A DNA stretch of 64,000 bases, taken from contig NW_027248277.1 of NCBI RefSeq assembly GCF_041260155.1, forward strand, positions 19,016,372-19,080,371. Reading direction: 5' to 3'. Numbering within the stretch: the first letter of the stretch is position 1; the number at the start of each line of letters is the position of its first letter. The notes beneath the pieces were generated by a model. That model did no database searches. It worked only from the letters and a program-made list of their open reading frames with translations, and was not told the DNA's origin. Made by a program: the position numbers and the translations under genes. This document shows, piece by piece, positions 22,399 to 34,661 of this stretch. This DNA comes from Ptychodera flava. Taxonomy: Eukaryota; Hemichordata; Enteropneusta; Ptychoderidae.

Positions 22399-24054
22399 AG
22401 ATACGTTACATTCCGAGATCTTCCATGACCATATGGTGTCTTAAAGGGCATTGTTCTTTGACGATAAATTCTGCAACATCAGCAAAGGGATGTAAAAAGT
22501 ATCATTTGAAATATATCTATCTCTGTTTCTCTTTGACAATTTGCATAAGAACATAGACAGGCTCACTTCTACTGTCGCTTACAAGAGATTTATAAAACTA
22601 TCTAAATGGCCATACAATCATGTAGATCGAGCTACGGGAATTGACTTGACACAGAACAGAACTCAATCATTTTTCAGACACCAGCATCAATTGACTGTTT
22701 GCTTGAACTCTGTAAAATTCTGGCCATATACCACTTTTATTGACTTTTCACTATTCTTAATGTAATGCATTGTGACGCATAGATGTAGAGTATTTGTCTT
22801 TGGAGTAAACAATGTATATGTTCACTGAGTCAGAACTTCATTTAACATTTAAGAAAGGGGTCGTAAAATCGTGTAAAGAGTTGATAGCATGGGGACATGC
22901 ACAATTTTACACCTGACAAAGAGTTAACTTTTCCTGAAGTTTGACAGAGCTCAAGAAGCAAAGTCGAACAAGACCACTTCCTTTAAAACAAAGTGACTTC
23001 ACAAAACAAGGATAGAAATTTTCACAATGATTGGGATCTCGACACTGTTTTAAATTTTTAACGATCACCCCTCCCTTCAAGTGGTCAACTCCTGTTCTAT
23101 TGAGAGCAATTATACTCTGCTTTATGTTGCACTGGAAAAATGAGCTAAATTTCTACCTATATTTCAAAGAAGTATTAAAAAGATAATTTGTCGGGTGACA
23201 TTTGGATACAAACTAAACAAATTTTTGAATATATAATATATTCTTTACTTTTTGCATTTTGTTAACTGTCTAATACGCAGTCGACCAGTGACCCGTGCTT
23301 TCACAAAATACCAAGCATACAAAAGTCACTCATCAGTTAATAGTACATAGTGCTGGCAGCAAATATTAGCTATCCAAATTTATTTACGAAGTCTGTCTTC
23401 ATAATTACACCTTGCTGCTTCTGCCATACTTTGGAAAAGTTACGCTCTCTGCATTCTCCCACAACGCAGTGTCTGCAGTGCCCCAGGTGCAGTGTTAAGG
23501 GCATTAATTTTGTGAATACGGTCCTATTTTACCAACATTAGAAGAGAAGACCATCGCGTTTACTCACCATAGAACAATTAACATTTTGCGTAGGAGTATC
23601 TGTATCTCTGATCAACTTTCCATTGATCAGATCATGTAGAATGATGACAAGTATCAACAGTAAAGCTTAAAGCGGTCTTGGAGGAAGCCCCACCCCAGCA
23701 GTCAAAGTTCTATGACAAATGTTTGGTATTTGGTTGCGTGAACGATGATGTATCCTGTAGAAAACATCATGGTTCACCTCAGTTCTAGTCGAAGCCGACG
23801 AAGTTAGAACTGGCGTCACCATCAGCACGGTCAAAACACACTGCGTAGGTCGAACGCAAAATGACTTGATTCTGATTGCAATTAAGATGTACATGCCTGT
23901 AACATATTGTGTTTGATGACTTCTGTAGTATCACTCCGGCAAAATGATTAAGTTTCAATTTAATGAAGTTTCTCTGTCACAGTGCTCACGCAAATGAAAA
24001 TACTGCGACATTGTTGTGGGCTAAGTATTTATTAGTGCCGCGATTCGTCAGAAA

Positions 24055-24336
24055 GTGTTTGTGCATCGCACCGTAAGTGATAGCTGTAACAATTGCAGCC
24101 CATGGGCTGTGCGTCGGCATCTTCTGTCGTGGTGGCTGTGTAGTGCCGGCCCTGGGCCCTATGTAAATGTCTATGTGGAGAACATCTCTGCAAGCAGAAT
24201 GCTCCCTACATTGTTGGAAAACAAATGCATAATGTCGGAATCAGAGAAATGTGAGTTTGAACAAGCTAGAGCGCTTCATCCCTTGTCGGGAGACAGTGGA
24301 TTATACACCTTCAGTTCAAGATCAAAGCACAGGTGA
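24055..24336 (+). pseudogene. Possible relic coding segment in repeat unit B
   Basis: The counterpart of 21,403-21,579: 93 open codons containing RRHLLSWWLCSAGPGPYVN and ENKCIMSESEKCEFEQARA. Similarity between the two units persists at the residue level, with one unit reading through where the other stops. I cannot assign a family. Confidence 0.3.
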
Positions 24337-26073
24337 CACCAAGCGAGAAAATGGCCAATTACCTACCATGTTATATTTTGAAATGGTTGACAAACAAATC
24401 GAACTTAAAATCCATTACACATATAGCTTAAAGTTACGTCGGACGTAAAGACCTAATTGACAATTGTTTGGTTTTACTGCTAGCGAAAGTGAACTTAACA
24501 TATTGCGTATGCACATGTTAATGACGTTGTCGATAATGTTAATAATTAATTTAATGGAGTGTGCAAAACCATAACTTGTATTGAATTCGACCTACTGCGC
24601 AGCTCTATTGTATCGCATTCACCTTGACAACCAGGATAGATTATCCAGTTAACTAAGTGTAAAAAGTTGATCAGACTGCGAATCGCCAAAGTGTATTTTA
24701 AATGGCTAGATAATGTAAACAAGTTTCAAACAAACTTTTGAAGTCTGTGCTTCGGCCACAGTCAAATACGTACGGCATTACCACGTGAGAAGTATACGTG
24801 GCTTTCTTAATTGTGCCTAAAGAAAGTGTCTTGCGTAATCAAGAAACACTTAGACGTAAAATTTGTCTTTTTGGCCTTATTATTTTCATGGTTTTACATT
24901 TGCAATTTAAAAAATCAGCGAAATTTACAAGACAGCGACCATAAAACATTTGATCGGCTATTGGCCCACGCACCTACGATACGTTACATTCCGAGATCTT
25001 TCATGACCATATGGTCTCTAAAAGGGCATTCTTCTTTGACGATAAATTCTGCATCATCGGCGATTGGGATGTAAAAAGTATCATTTTAAAAACTCTGTAT
25101 TGACATAGGCAGTCTCTCCTTTCTATATTCCATGATGACTAATCAAGCTATGTCAACGGCCGTAATATCATGTCAATCTAGCTGGAGAATTGGCACAGAG
25201 TCCTATCATTTCTCTGACATCAATTCCATTTGACTGTTTACGTGAACTTTGTATAATTGTTGCCATGTACCTCTTTTATTGGTTTTTCATTATTCCAAAT
25301 GAGATGCATTGTAACGCACAGATGTGGAGTATTTATCTTTAAAGTCAAACGATTTGTATATTCACTGAATCATGACTTCATTTAACCTTTAGGAACGGGA
25401 CCATTAAATCCTGTGAGGGGGTTGGTAGCATGGCGACATGCAAGTTTGAACACCCCAGAATGTGTCACTCTCTTGGAGTTTGAACATAGAGTTTAGGAAG
25501 CAAACCCGAGCGAGTCCACTTCTTTTTAAACACAGTGGCTTCACAAAATAGGGGTAAAATTTTCCAATTCACTGTGATCTTCGTAAATTTGTAACGATCA
25601 CCCTTTCCGTCAAGTGGTCAACTCCAGATCTATCGACAGAAATACTCTTTGCTTAATGTGACAATGGAAAACTGTGTGCCAAAGAAATTTTAACAAATAT
25701 AATTTGTCGGCTGAGATTTGGATAAAAATTCAATTGTTTTAATATATATAATATATTTTTGACTTGTTACAAATGTGGGACGAAGTGCAATTGCTTAGGG
25801 CTTTAGAAGCATAATGATGTTGAGAGTTTAGCTTTTATTTTTATTAATTTTCGTTTCTCAAAGTCAATCGCTGACCCATGCTTTCACTAAATGTCAAGCA
25901 TGCACTACGTAATCATCAGTTTATAGTGTTTGCCGACGACAATTGATATTAGTTATCCTCGGCACTTCGTAAGGAACAGCTGTACTGAGTCTACGGTGAG
26001 ACACTCGTCGTTTTTACAAGACTTTTCAGTTGACTACTTACCGCTACCGCTTGATTACAAGGCTACCGCGAGG

Positions 26074-26167
26074 ATGGGTAATCGAGATCGAGTTCAGTCC
26101 GCTATCTTCGCAATGGTCGTTTTCATTACACTTTCATTCAACATGATTTTCCACTATTCTGCTGAAG
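26074..26167 (+). CDS. Gene 2 first coding exon: signal peptide
   Basis: ATG at 26,074 opens MGNRDRVQSAIFAMVVFITL then SFNMIFHYSAE, a charged start and hydrophobic core typical of a signal peptide. It leaves in phase 1 at a GTAAGC donor, matching the phase 1 entry of the pentraxin exon 7.5 kb downstream. An ATG at 26,113 lies inside the core and is less likely as the start. It follows directly on tandem repeat copy C. Confidence 0.7.
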
Positions 26168-29100
26168 GTAAGCATTTTCCGAAGGTAAACATTATGTATT
26201 GAGTAACAGCAACGTAGTTTTCATAAATATCTTTGTTAAGGACAATACTGTAGAATTGGATGACAGCGCAAATAGTCTTGCGGAGACCGTCGGACGGCGG
26301 GATTGTGATATTATTAAGTGCCACCAACTGGTTAATTTTGTCAATTTTACAAAATCGTCAAAAAACATGTTTCGAAGGCTGATGTACATGTTTTACATAT
26401 TTTTCACATCGACCTAAAATTTGGAGGGGGAAAGAAGAGCTGTTCGTAACTACCCTCAACTGAATTATGATGCCCCTGCCCCCAGTATCTATTGGCTGCT
26501 TAATCCCCACATCAATTCATTGACAAGCTCGCCACTGCCCTCTCCCCACCACTGAAATTCTCCATTGCCGGTCACCAGATGCACATATTCCCAAATACAC
26601 ATTCCATTTGCGCAAATATATATGTATCACCAAGACGTGCGAGCGTGGCAACCGAGATCGACTCAAAACTGTGCAAGCAAAACGATATCATTTCAAACTT
26701 TTGGAATTGCTCTCTCCCTCTACTTATTTTCCGGTACCCAGTGCTAGAAACTTTCCCCGTCTACAGTAAAAACAGAAAATTCTTCCACGCCCTATCTACA
26801 TATTCACTTTTTCACCCCTGCCCACTGACCACCTTATTAAAACTGAAAAACAAACGAACACCTTCGTTGGCGGCAGCTGCATTATTCGCACCCTCTGCCC
26901 TCGCGTCCACAGAACATCGTGACTGTAAGGACTCTGAGATGAACGCTCTGTGGTTCTTGACAAATATGTTCCCTCAGCTTTGTAGGTATATTCTGGATTT
27001 TGGCGTTCTCAAATTTCTTATTTTTAAAAGCAAAATTGATAAAATGTTAATGAACGCACAACATACTTGAGCAGCAGTTCTTCTCTGTCGGTTTTTACCA
27101 GACGGCTTAGGAAATATAACCAGCATTGCAGTAAAACATACTCTATGAGGCTTTTTGTGGATAGCTGAGAAATGAAACTTACACTTAAGAGATAAAGCAT
27201 ATAGCTGCATGAAATTACAAACGTCGTCTTTTAATCACTTATGTCATATCGGTGAATTAACAGTCATCAAAAGATATCGAATATTGGCAATACGGACACG
27301 AAGTCGATTTTTTGTGAAAGTTACTTCGAACTAAACACAGCAGCAGTCATGACATACAAATAATGTAAGTGTGTGCTAACTTCGTGCAGACTCTACATAA
27401 TGTGAGTTCTTTCAAGTTTCATATGAAGCATTTCGAATTTCTCTCTGGGGTATACGTCGAGAATCCTCTCATTTGCATGTAAGTACTTCATGGTCATCGA
27501 CTTGTCTTTCTCTTGTGTGGACAACATTGAGTTTTGATAGAGTGTCTTGTACAAAAGTTACTCATTTGATTAAAACTATTGCTGCAATCTATTTCGAATT
27601 CCCTTAAAATCTCGCAATGAGAGGAGAAGAATACATTTTTATGTAAGGTGGTAACTTTGTCAGATATCTAATTGTGGTATAAAGCAGTTAGTTGTGTGGA
27701 GTTAATTAAGGGTTCATTTGCATATTTTATGAACTTTCTAATTAGTGATATTACTCAAAAATTACAGCATTACATTTGATGAAACTTGCTACAGATATTA
27801 ATCTGATAAATATTAATTGTATTAAATTATTAGCTCATTTACATATTCAATAAAGTTTTGTAATGAATGATTTAACTCTGAGAGTACTGTGCGAAAGTTG
27901 ATGAAACCTGCTACATATAAGATATCTGATTGTTCTTATTACACGCCTCACACGGCTGTCAATTATATTGGTATGAATTTGGTTTATTGACAGGAATATT
28001 GGAAAACATAATATAATAAATCCTCGTCAGAGATGCTTATTCTGGCAGTAGACCGTATACACGTCTAGTCTTATCAGAAGTCTGTCTTCTACTCCGCGTA
28101 CTGTGCCCAATTGAACTGCTGTCAGAATGTCTGTCTTTGTTCTTGTGTTTTGATTATCCTGAGGTGTGCAAATGTTGCGTAACATCTCCTAGCTCGTTGT
28201 TGGTCACTTTAAAGGGCCTATGACATGATTTCCAAAGTTTTTATTTTTCCCTCCAAAAACTCAGCTACGGGACCTGTGTATGGATTGCATATTGTGTCAG
28301 TTCGGAAAGATGTGCGCGAAGGGCAAAATTTGACCCCTTTTTCATGCCTGGTGATCAGGGGCCTCTTCGCACTCGAGCCAGGCAGCGGTATTTGCATATT
28401 GACCAAGAGGTACTATTGACGTCATTTTGAACCACGCTATTATCACGAAAGTGTATTTAGTGGTTCTTGCATTAATTAGACCACAAACAAAGTCAGCTAT
28501 ATAAAAAGTTCTCACAGACGCCCTGTAGCCTCCATAAATGTAATAATCTCCATAAATGTAATATCAACCACAATTGTAATAAAATGCATCCATAAATGTA
28601 ATATCGCCCATAAATGTAACAAAAATCAACCATAAATGTAATAAAAACACCAACCACAAATGTAATAAATGGTAACCATAAATGTAATAAAAAATTCACC
28701 CATAAATGTAATACTTATCAACCATAAATGTAATAAATCTATTTTGTGATCGGAATTGAAGAAATTGTAACCTCCACAAATGTAATAATCTCCACAAATG
28801 TAATATCAACCACAATTGTAATAAAATGCACCCATAAATGTAATATCGCCCATAAATGTAACAAAAATCAACCATAAATGTAATAAAAACACCAACCACA
28901 AATGTAATAAATGGTAACCATAAATGTAATAAAAAAAACACCCATAAATGTAATACTTATCAACCATAAATGTAATAAATCTATTTTGTCGTTGCAATTG
29001 AGGAATTAGCCCTTAAATATTGATCTATGTAATAAGGAAAGCAACTCCACATATTATTCATTTCTTAATTGTTTGCGTTTAGTGTGTTTTGCATATTTGA

Positions 29101-32100
29101 AAGTGTATTTTACGTTTCCCTGTTTTGTGTACAGAACTGATTGGCCATGGCTAGACACAGCTGTAATCTGAACGTTAGTGCAGTCTCTACTCCAGAGTGG
29201 GGAAGACTGTATAACACTACGATCCTTTAACGCCGTTTTTTCGAAAATTGCCGTTCTTTCTAATTCAACTGCCTCAAATTCGTCTACAGTGGATAAATTG
29301 TGTGGAATAATCGATAGATTGTCTGTATTCCTATGTTGTCCCACTTGAAGTTTGTTCATTCACTAGGGATGCCAGGATATCTAATTTTGTTCTACTGTGT
29401 TCAAGGTACTAGTGTTCGTATTGTTTTTTACTAGATTGAAATATATGTTGTCAACATGTTTTGTGTCTTAAGTTTCTGTTATAAGGTTTTATATTTCTCT
29501 GTTATTTGTTCTGGGTCATCTGTCATAAACTTTGTGTGGTATCACTGGTTTCCTTATTATGTAATTATCAGTGTCTATAACTGCTGTTCCACTTCCATTA
29601 TCTAACGGTTTGATCAGTACCTCGCCGTTTTCTGATAGCGTTCTCAAAGTATTCTATTCTGTGTTTCGGAAAGGAAACCTAGTTTCAGGAAAGTATGCAA
29701 TAACATTACACTGGTTTTATTAAAGTTATTATTTACTCAGGGCATTGATAAACAAATGATCACATATGCAAGTTCAACTTTATTACATTTATGGTTGAGT
29801 TTTATTACATTTGTGGTTAATTTGTTTATTACATTTGTGGTTGCGGGTTGTTACATTAATGGTGACTATTTTATTACATTTGTGGTTGATTTTATTACAA
29901 TTGTGGTTGATATTACATTTGTGGAGATTATTACATTTGTGGAGGTTACAGAATTAACCCTTAGATATTATCTATGTAATGAGGAAAGCAACTCTGCACA
30001 TTATTATATCTCAATTGTTTGCGTTTAGTGTGTTTTGCATATTTGAAAGTGTATTTTACGTTTCCCTATTTTGTGTGAAGATTGGCCGTTGCGAGACACA
30101 GCTGTTGTAACCTCCACAAATGTAATAATCTCCACAAATGTAATATCAACCACAATTGTAATAAAATGCACCCATAAATGTAATATCGCCCATAAATGTA
30201 ACAAAAATCAACCATAAATGTAATAAAAACACCAACCACAAATGGTAACCATAAATGTAATAAAAAAACACCCATAAATGTAATACTTATCAACCATAAA
30301 TGTAATAAATCTATTTTGTCGTTGCAATTGAGGAATAAGCCCTTAAATATTGATCTATGTAATAAGGAAAGCAACTCCACACATTATTCATTTCTTAATT
30401 GTTTGCGTTTAGTGTGTTTTGCATATTTGAAAGTGTATTTTACGTTTCCCTATTTTGTGTACAGAACTGATTGGCCATGGCTAGACACAGCTGTAATCTG
30501 AACGTCAGTGCAGTCTCTACTCCAGAGTGGGGAAGACTGTATAACACTACGATTCTTTAACGCCGTTTTTTCGAAAATTGCCGTACTTTCTTAATCGATC
30601 GCCTCAAATTCGTCTTCAGTGGATAAATTGTGTGGAATAATCGATAGATTGTCTGTATTCCTATGTTGTCCCACTTGAAGTTTGTTCCTTCACTAGGGAT
30701 GCCAGGATGTCTAATTTTGTTCTACTGTATTCAATGTAGTGTTCAAATTGTTTTTTACTAGATTGAAATATATTTTCTCGTCAACATGTTTTGTGTCGTA
30801 AGTTTCTGTTATAAGGTTTTATATTTCTCTGTTATTTGTTCTGAGTCATCTGTCATAAACTTTGTGTGGTATCACTGGTTGACGAGTTATTTTGACGCTT
30901 CCTTATTATGTAATTATCAGTGTCTAGAACTGCTGTTCCACTTCCATTATCTAACGGTTTGATCAGTACCTGGCCGTTTTCTGATAGCGTTCTCAAAGTA
31001 TTCTATTCTGTGTTTCGGAAAGGAAACATAGTTTCAGGAAAGTATGCAATAACATTACACTAGTCTTATTAAAGTTATTATTTACTCAGGGCATTGATAA
31101 ACAGATGATCACATATGCAAGTTCAAGTTTATTACATTTATGGTTGAGGTTTATTACATTTATGGTTAGTTTGTTTATTACATTTGTGGTTGCTGGTTGT
31201 TACATTAATGGTTGACTGTTTTATTACATTTGTGGTTGATTTTATTACCATTGTGGCTGATATTACATTTGTGGAGATTGTTATATTTATGGAGGTTACA
31301 CGCCCAGTAAACACTGGCAAAGAAGCCACACCGGCGGTCCATCTGCAGGGACTTATTAAGTTGCTTCCAGCGAGGACAGTGTTGACCAGATTCAGAAAGT
31401 GATTTCGAGGGGAATTATCTTGAAGGTGCATAGGCAACCCCAGGCATCCGGGACGAGTGGTTCCAAATCAGAATTTGATTCTGACTCTGAAGAACAAAGC
31501 GCGAGTTGACATAGCAATAGAATGCTAGGGACAGATTTGAAAGTACGATGAGGCTACGTTTCATTTCTTTGTATGAAATAAATGACAGTATAAGTCTCAG
31601 TTTCAACTTTTCACGGTTGAATTTATTTTATAAAAGTAGAGCAATCCCGCGCCCTGAGTCTTTCGATTCAATGCATTGCATATTGTAGCTGCAGTACTAA
31701 ACCGTATACTCTCGGTGCACTGTGACAGTTTTCCCGACGACCTCAGTTTCGGACATTCAATCACATGCTGTTCGTCGGACTCACTTCGCTCCGTAATGAT
31801 AGCGTTTTACAAGTTGTCTGGCCTCATATTAAGTGAGGTGATACTGCTGTCCCGTTTTGGACAGTTTGTTTAGTCGAAGCTATTTCGGGCTGTACAAATT
31901 TGGCGAAGTTAGCCAGACCATACGATACACGATAAAAGGTGCCGAAAGCAACACACAGAGATAGCCCATATGTCCGGTAGGTAAGCGCCAAACACGTCGA
32001 AATATGATTATGTCGTGTATTAAACGCACGTCTATCATAAAATATTTACATTCCGTTTTTTAAAGACATCGAAAATGAAAATTGGGGTTTTGAAGTTTCA

Positions 32101-34573
32101 AATTATCAACATTTAGCCCCTAATCACTTTCCATATACGGCGTCCGATTACTGCGAAAGTTGTCCGATGACTATGCACTCAACACGGGGTCAAAAAATTT
32201 TGCAACTTGAGCACCGAAATACCCCTTCCGTAGTGTTAAAAGTTTGAGGAAAAACACAAAAAAGTTTCAAAAGGTATGGTAATAAGAATTCGTAGTACTC
32301 GTCATTTGATGAAACGGCTTTGGGCAAAATTCACTACCCTTTCTGAAAACTATCAGTATCACTCTGAGTGTAGCTGTGTTAGACGTCGACCTTTGACAGA
32401 ACTATCATTTCCTTGGAGGACGAGACAACTGGTGCAGTCGACCCATGTTCCCGTGCATTTTGAGAGCAAACGAATCCTGCAAAAAGTGATGTGTTAGGCC
32501 TATTTTGTACATGTTTTGATGAAGAAAAACAAACTTTTTAAGAAAGCTTGTCGCCGCGTTGTCGGGTCGCCATTTTCATCGCCGTACGTCTCTACCGTTC
32601 ACGATTGTGTAGAGACGGGAAGCTTCCTGCCGCACAGATGTTTCCCGATGAATGAGAATGAGACATCGACTGTCATCATTGTAATGTTTATTTCCCATAT
32701 TTGACACGAAAGTATAGTACACCTAATCAGATATCCTGACAAGCCATTTTAATTTCAGTCATTTTAATTTACTCGATCGGCGCGGCGATCGGCCGTACGC
32801 GACATGTGGCCGTTGGTGATCTCCAGGAAAGACCATGTCACTATAGCAAACTAAAAACTTTTAAAGCTAACAATGTTCTCTCGTGCGCGCGTTACGCGCT
32901 GGGTGTACGTTCTGGGCAAAGGAAGCCCTTGCCTCACACCGTTACGGACATGACATTGCGGAGGTGTGAAAGACTGTTTGCCCGTATTAGGATAAGTCGT
33001 CGGCTCAACTTCGAAAAGTCGAAAAAAGTCGAACGAGTTGGGCTAGGGGTACACGCCCACCAGTAACTTTTACTTGCGTTTTATCTGGACAAGGGGGCGG
33101 TACGCAATGCAAGACAGTGACGTAAGCTAACTTCAAGACCAAAAGAGTGATTTCACGTTTGGTTGTAATGGGCATGTCATAGGCCCTTTTATATGAGACA
33201 GGTCAAAGGTACCATTGTTTTACACAACTTCATAACAGTAAACAAGTATGCAGTAATTCATGTCATACTGTATTATTTGATGCGTCCAGTAATGTCTGAT
33301 AAATGTCGATACGTGTCGAGTCATCAACAGTCAATTCCAATGCTTGATAACCAAGTTTGTAATTTTGTCAAACTCAAAGTCATTTCTTCCGTTCAGGGGT
33401 CACATTAGTAGGTCAAGTTGTTCTGTTGAGTAAATGCTAAAAATTTCTAGTCTGTTTACTGGATATCCAACATTCTGTGAAGCGAACTAAAACACGTGAG
33501 CACCTTCAGTTCATATCTCGTTCAACTATTAAGACTCTCCTTATTGATTTTGTAAACTAAATTGATCCAAGCCCAACATCTTGTTTGCACATTACCTTGT
33601 CTTAAAAAAGATAATTGTTAACGTGATGAACTCTCTTGGATGTTGTTCTTACAGGGAATGTACAGAAGGCACTATCTGGAAAAGTGATTAATTTCCGGGA
33701 AAAAAGCACTAAATCATACGTAAAAATCTCTAAAACTGTCCCCGATATGACAGAGATGTCTGTGTGCCTTTGGGTCAGAATAAAAAACCCCGGAAATCAA
33801 GAAAACTATGTTTTTATATCTTACGCGACTACTCATGATAACAATATGTTTGTCACTGAAAATATTTACCAAAACAACAACGCTTCATACAACGCGCACA
33901 TAGTCGTAAATGAAAAGAAACACTGGTTCAGAGGAATACCTAGCTTCCTTTCGTGGAAATTCTGGTGTTTCACTTGCAATCTTAATTCTCATTCGACTGA
34001 GTACTTGCTCTACATCAATGGAATTCGAATCAACATTAGAGAAGATGTTACCAGTGGGAAGGAACCTTCTAACATCGAAGGCGGTGGTTTACTGATACTT
34101 GGACAAGATCAAGATAAGGTTGGTGGTAAATTCGACTTACCTCAAGCCTTTCAGGGAGACATGACTGAGTTTAATCTGTGGGATCGATTCATTAGTCAGC
34201 AAGAAATACAGCTATTGATGATGAGTACGTGTGGCATCGGTGATCGTGACGTCATTGTATCCTGGCAATCGTCGACCTTTGAATTATTCCATGTGACAGA
34301 ACGGGACCAAATGCATTTCGATGATAAGTGTAAGTACTAGATCTTTATTGTACACATTGGAACTTATTTGTGATAATTTGATTTTGAAGTAATATGGGTT
34401 TAATCAGCAAATGTAAGCTCATCTGCTTTTCTTTCCAAACAATACAATTGTTTTTATTGTTAATTTGTAATATTGTAAGATCCAGCTGTAGGGAACTAAA
34501 CACTTTTGAGAAATTTTAAAAACATAAAGATCAAATTATCCCAAATTAGTTCCAATCGTGTTTCCAGAGTCAA

Positions 34574-34661
<88 letters not shown>

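Larger units (their letters stand above)
19255..25965. repeat. Tandem segmental repeat, two full units and one partial
   Basis: Three diverged direct copies: A about 19,255-21,714, B about 21,715-24,389, C about 24,390-25,965. Marker blocks recur in order: a GACAATTGTTT block (19,332, 21,774, 24,457), a GTTACATTCCGAGATCTT block (near 19,830, 22,405, 24,985) and a TCACTAAATGTCAAGCA-like block (near 20,750, 23,305, 25,890). Spacing is about 2.44 and 2.68 kb. Unit B carries a SINE that A and C lack. Copy C stops just before the gene 2 signal-peptide exon, so these may be duplicated upstream regions of the receptor gene. Confidence 0.8.

Noticed and set aside
26579..27070. A 163-codon plus-strand frame in gene 2 intron 1
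   Set aside because: No family resemblance, no splice context and low-complexity composition; likely chance.
28493..30380. Minus-strand frames with repeated LLHLWR-type blocks
   Set aside because: They come from the CCAYAAATGTAATAA arrays of the mobile element, not from a gene.
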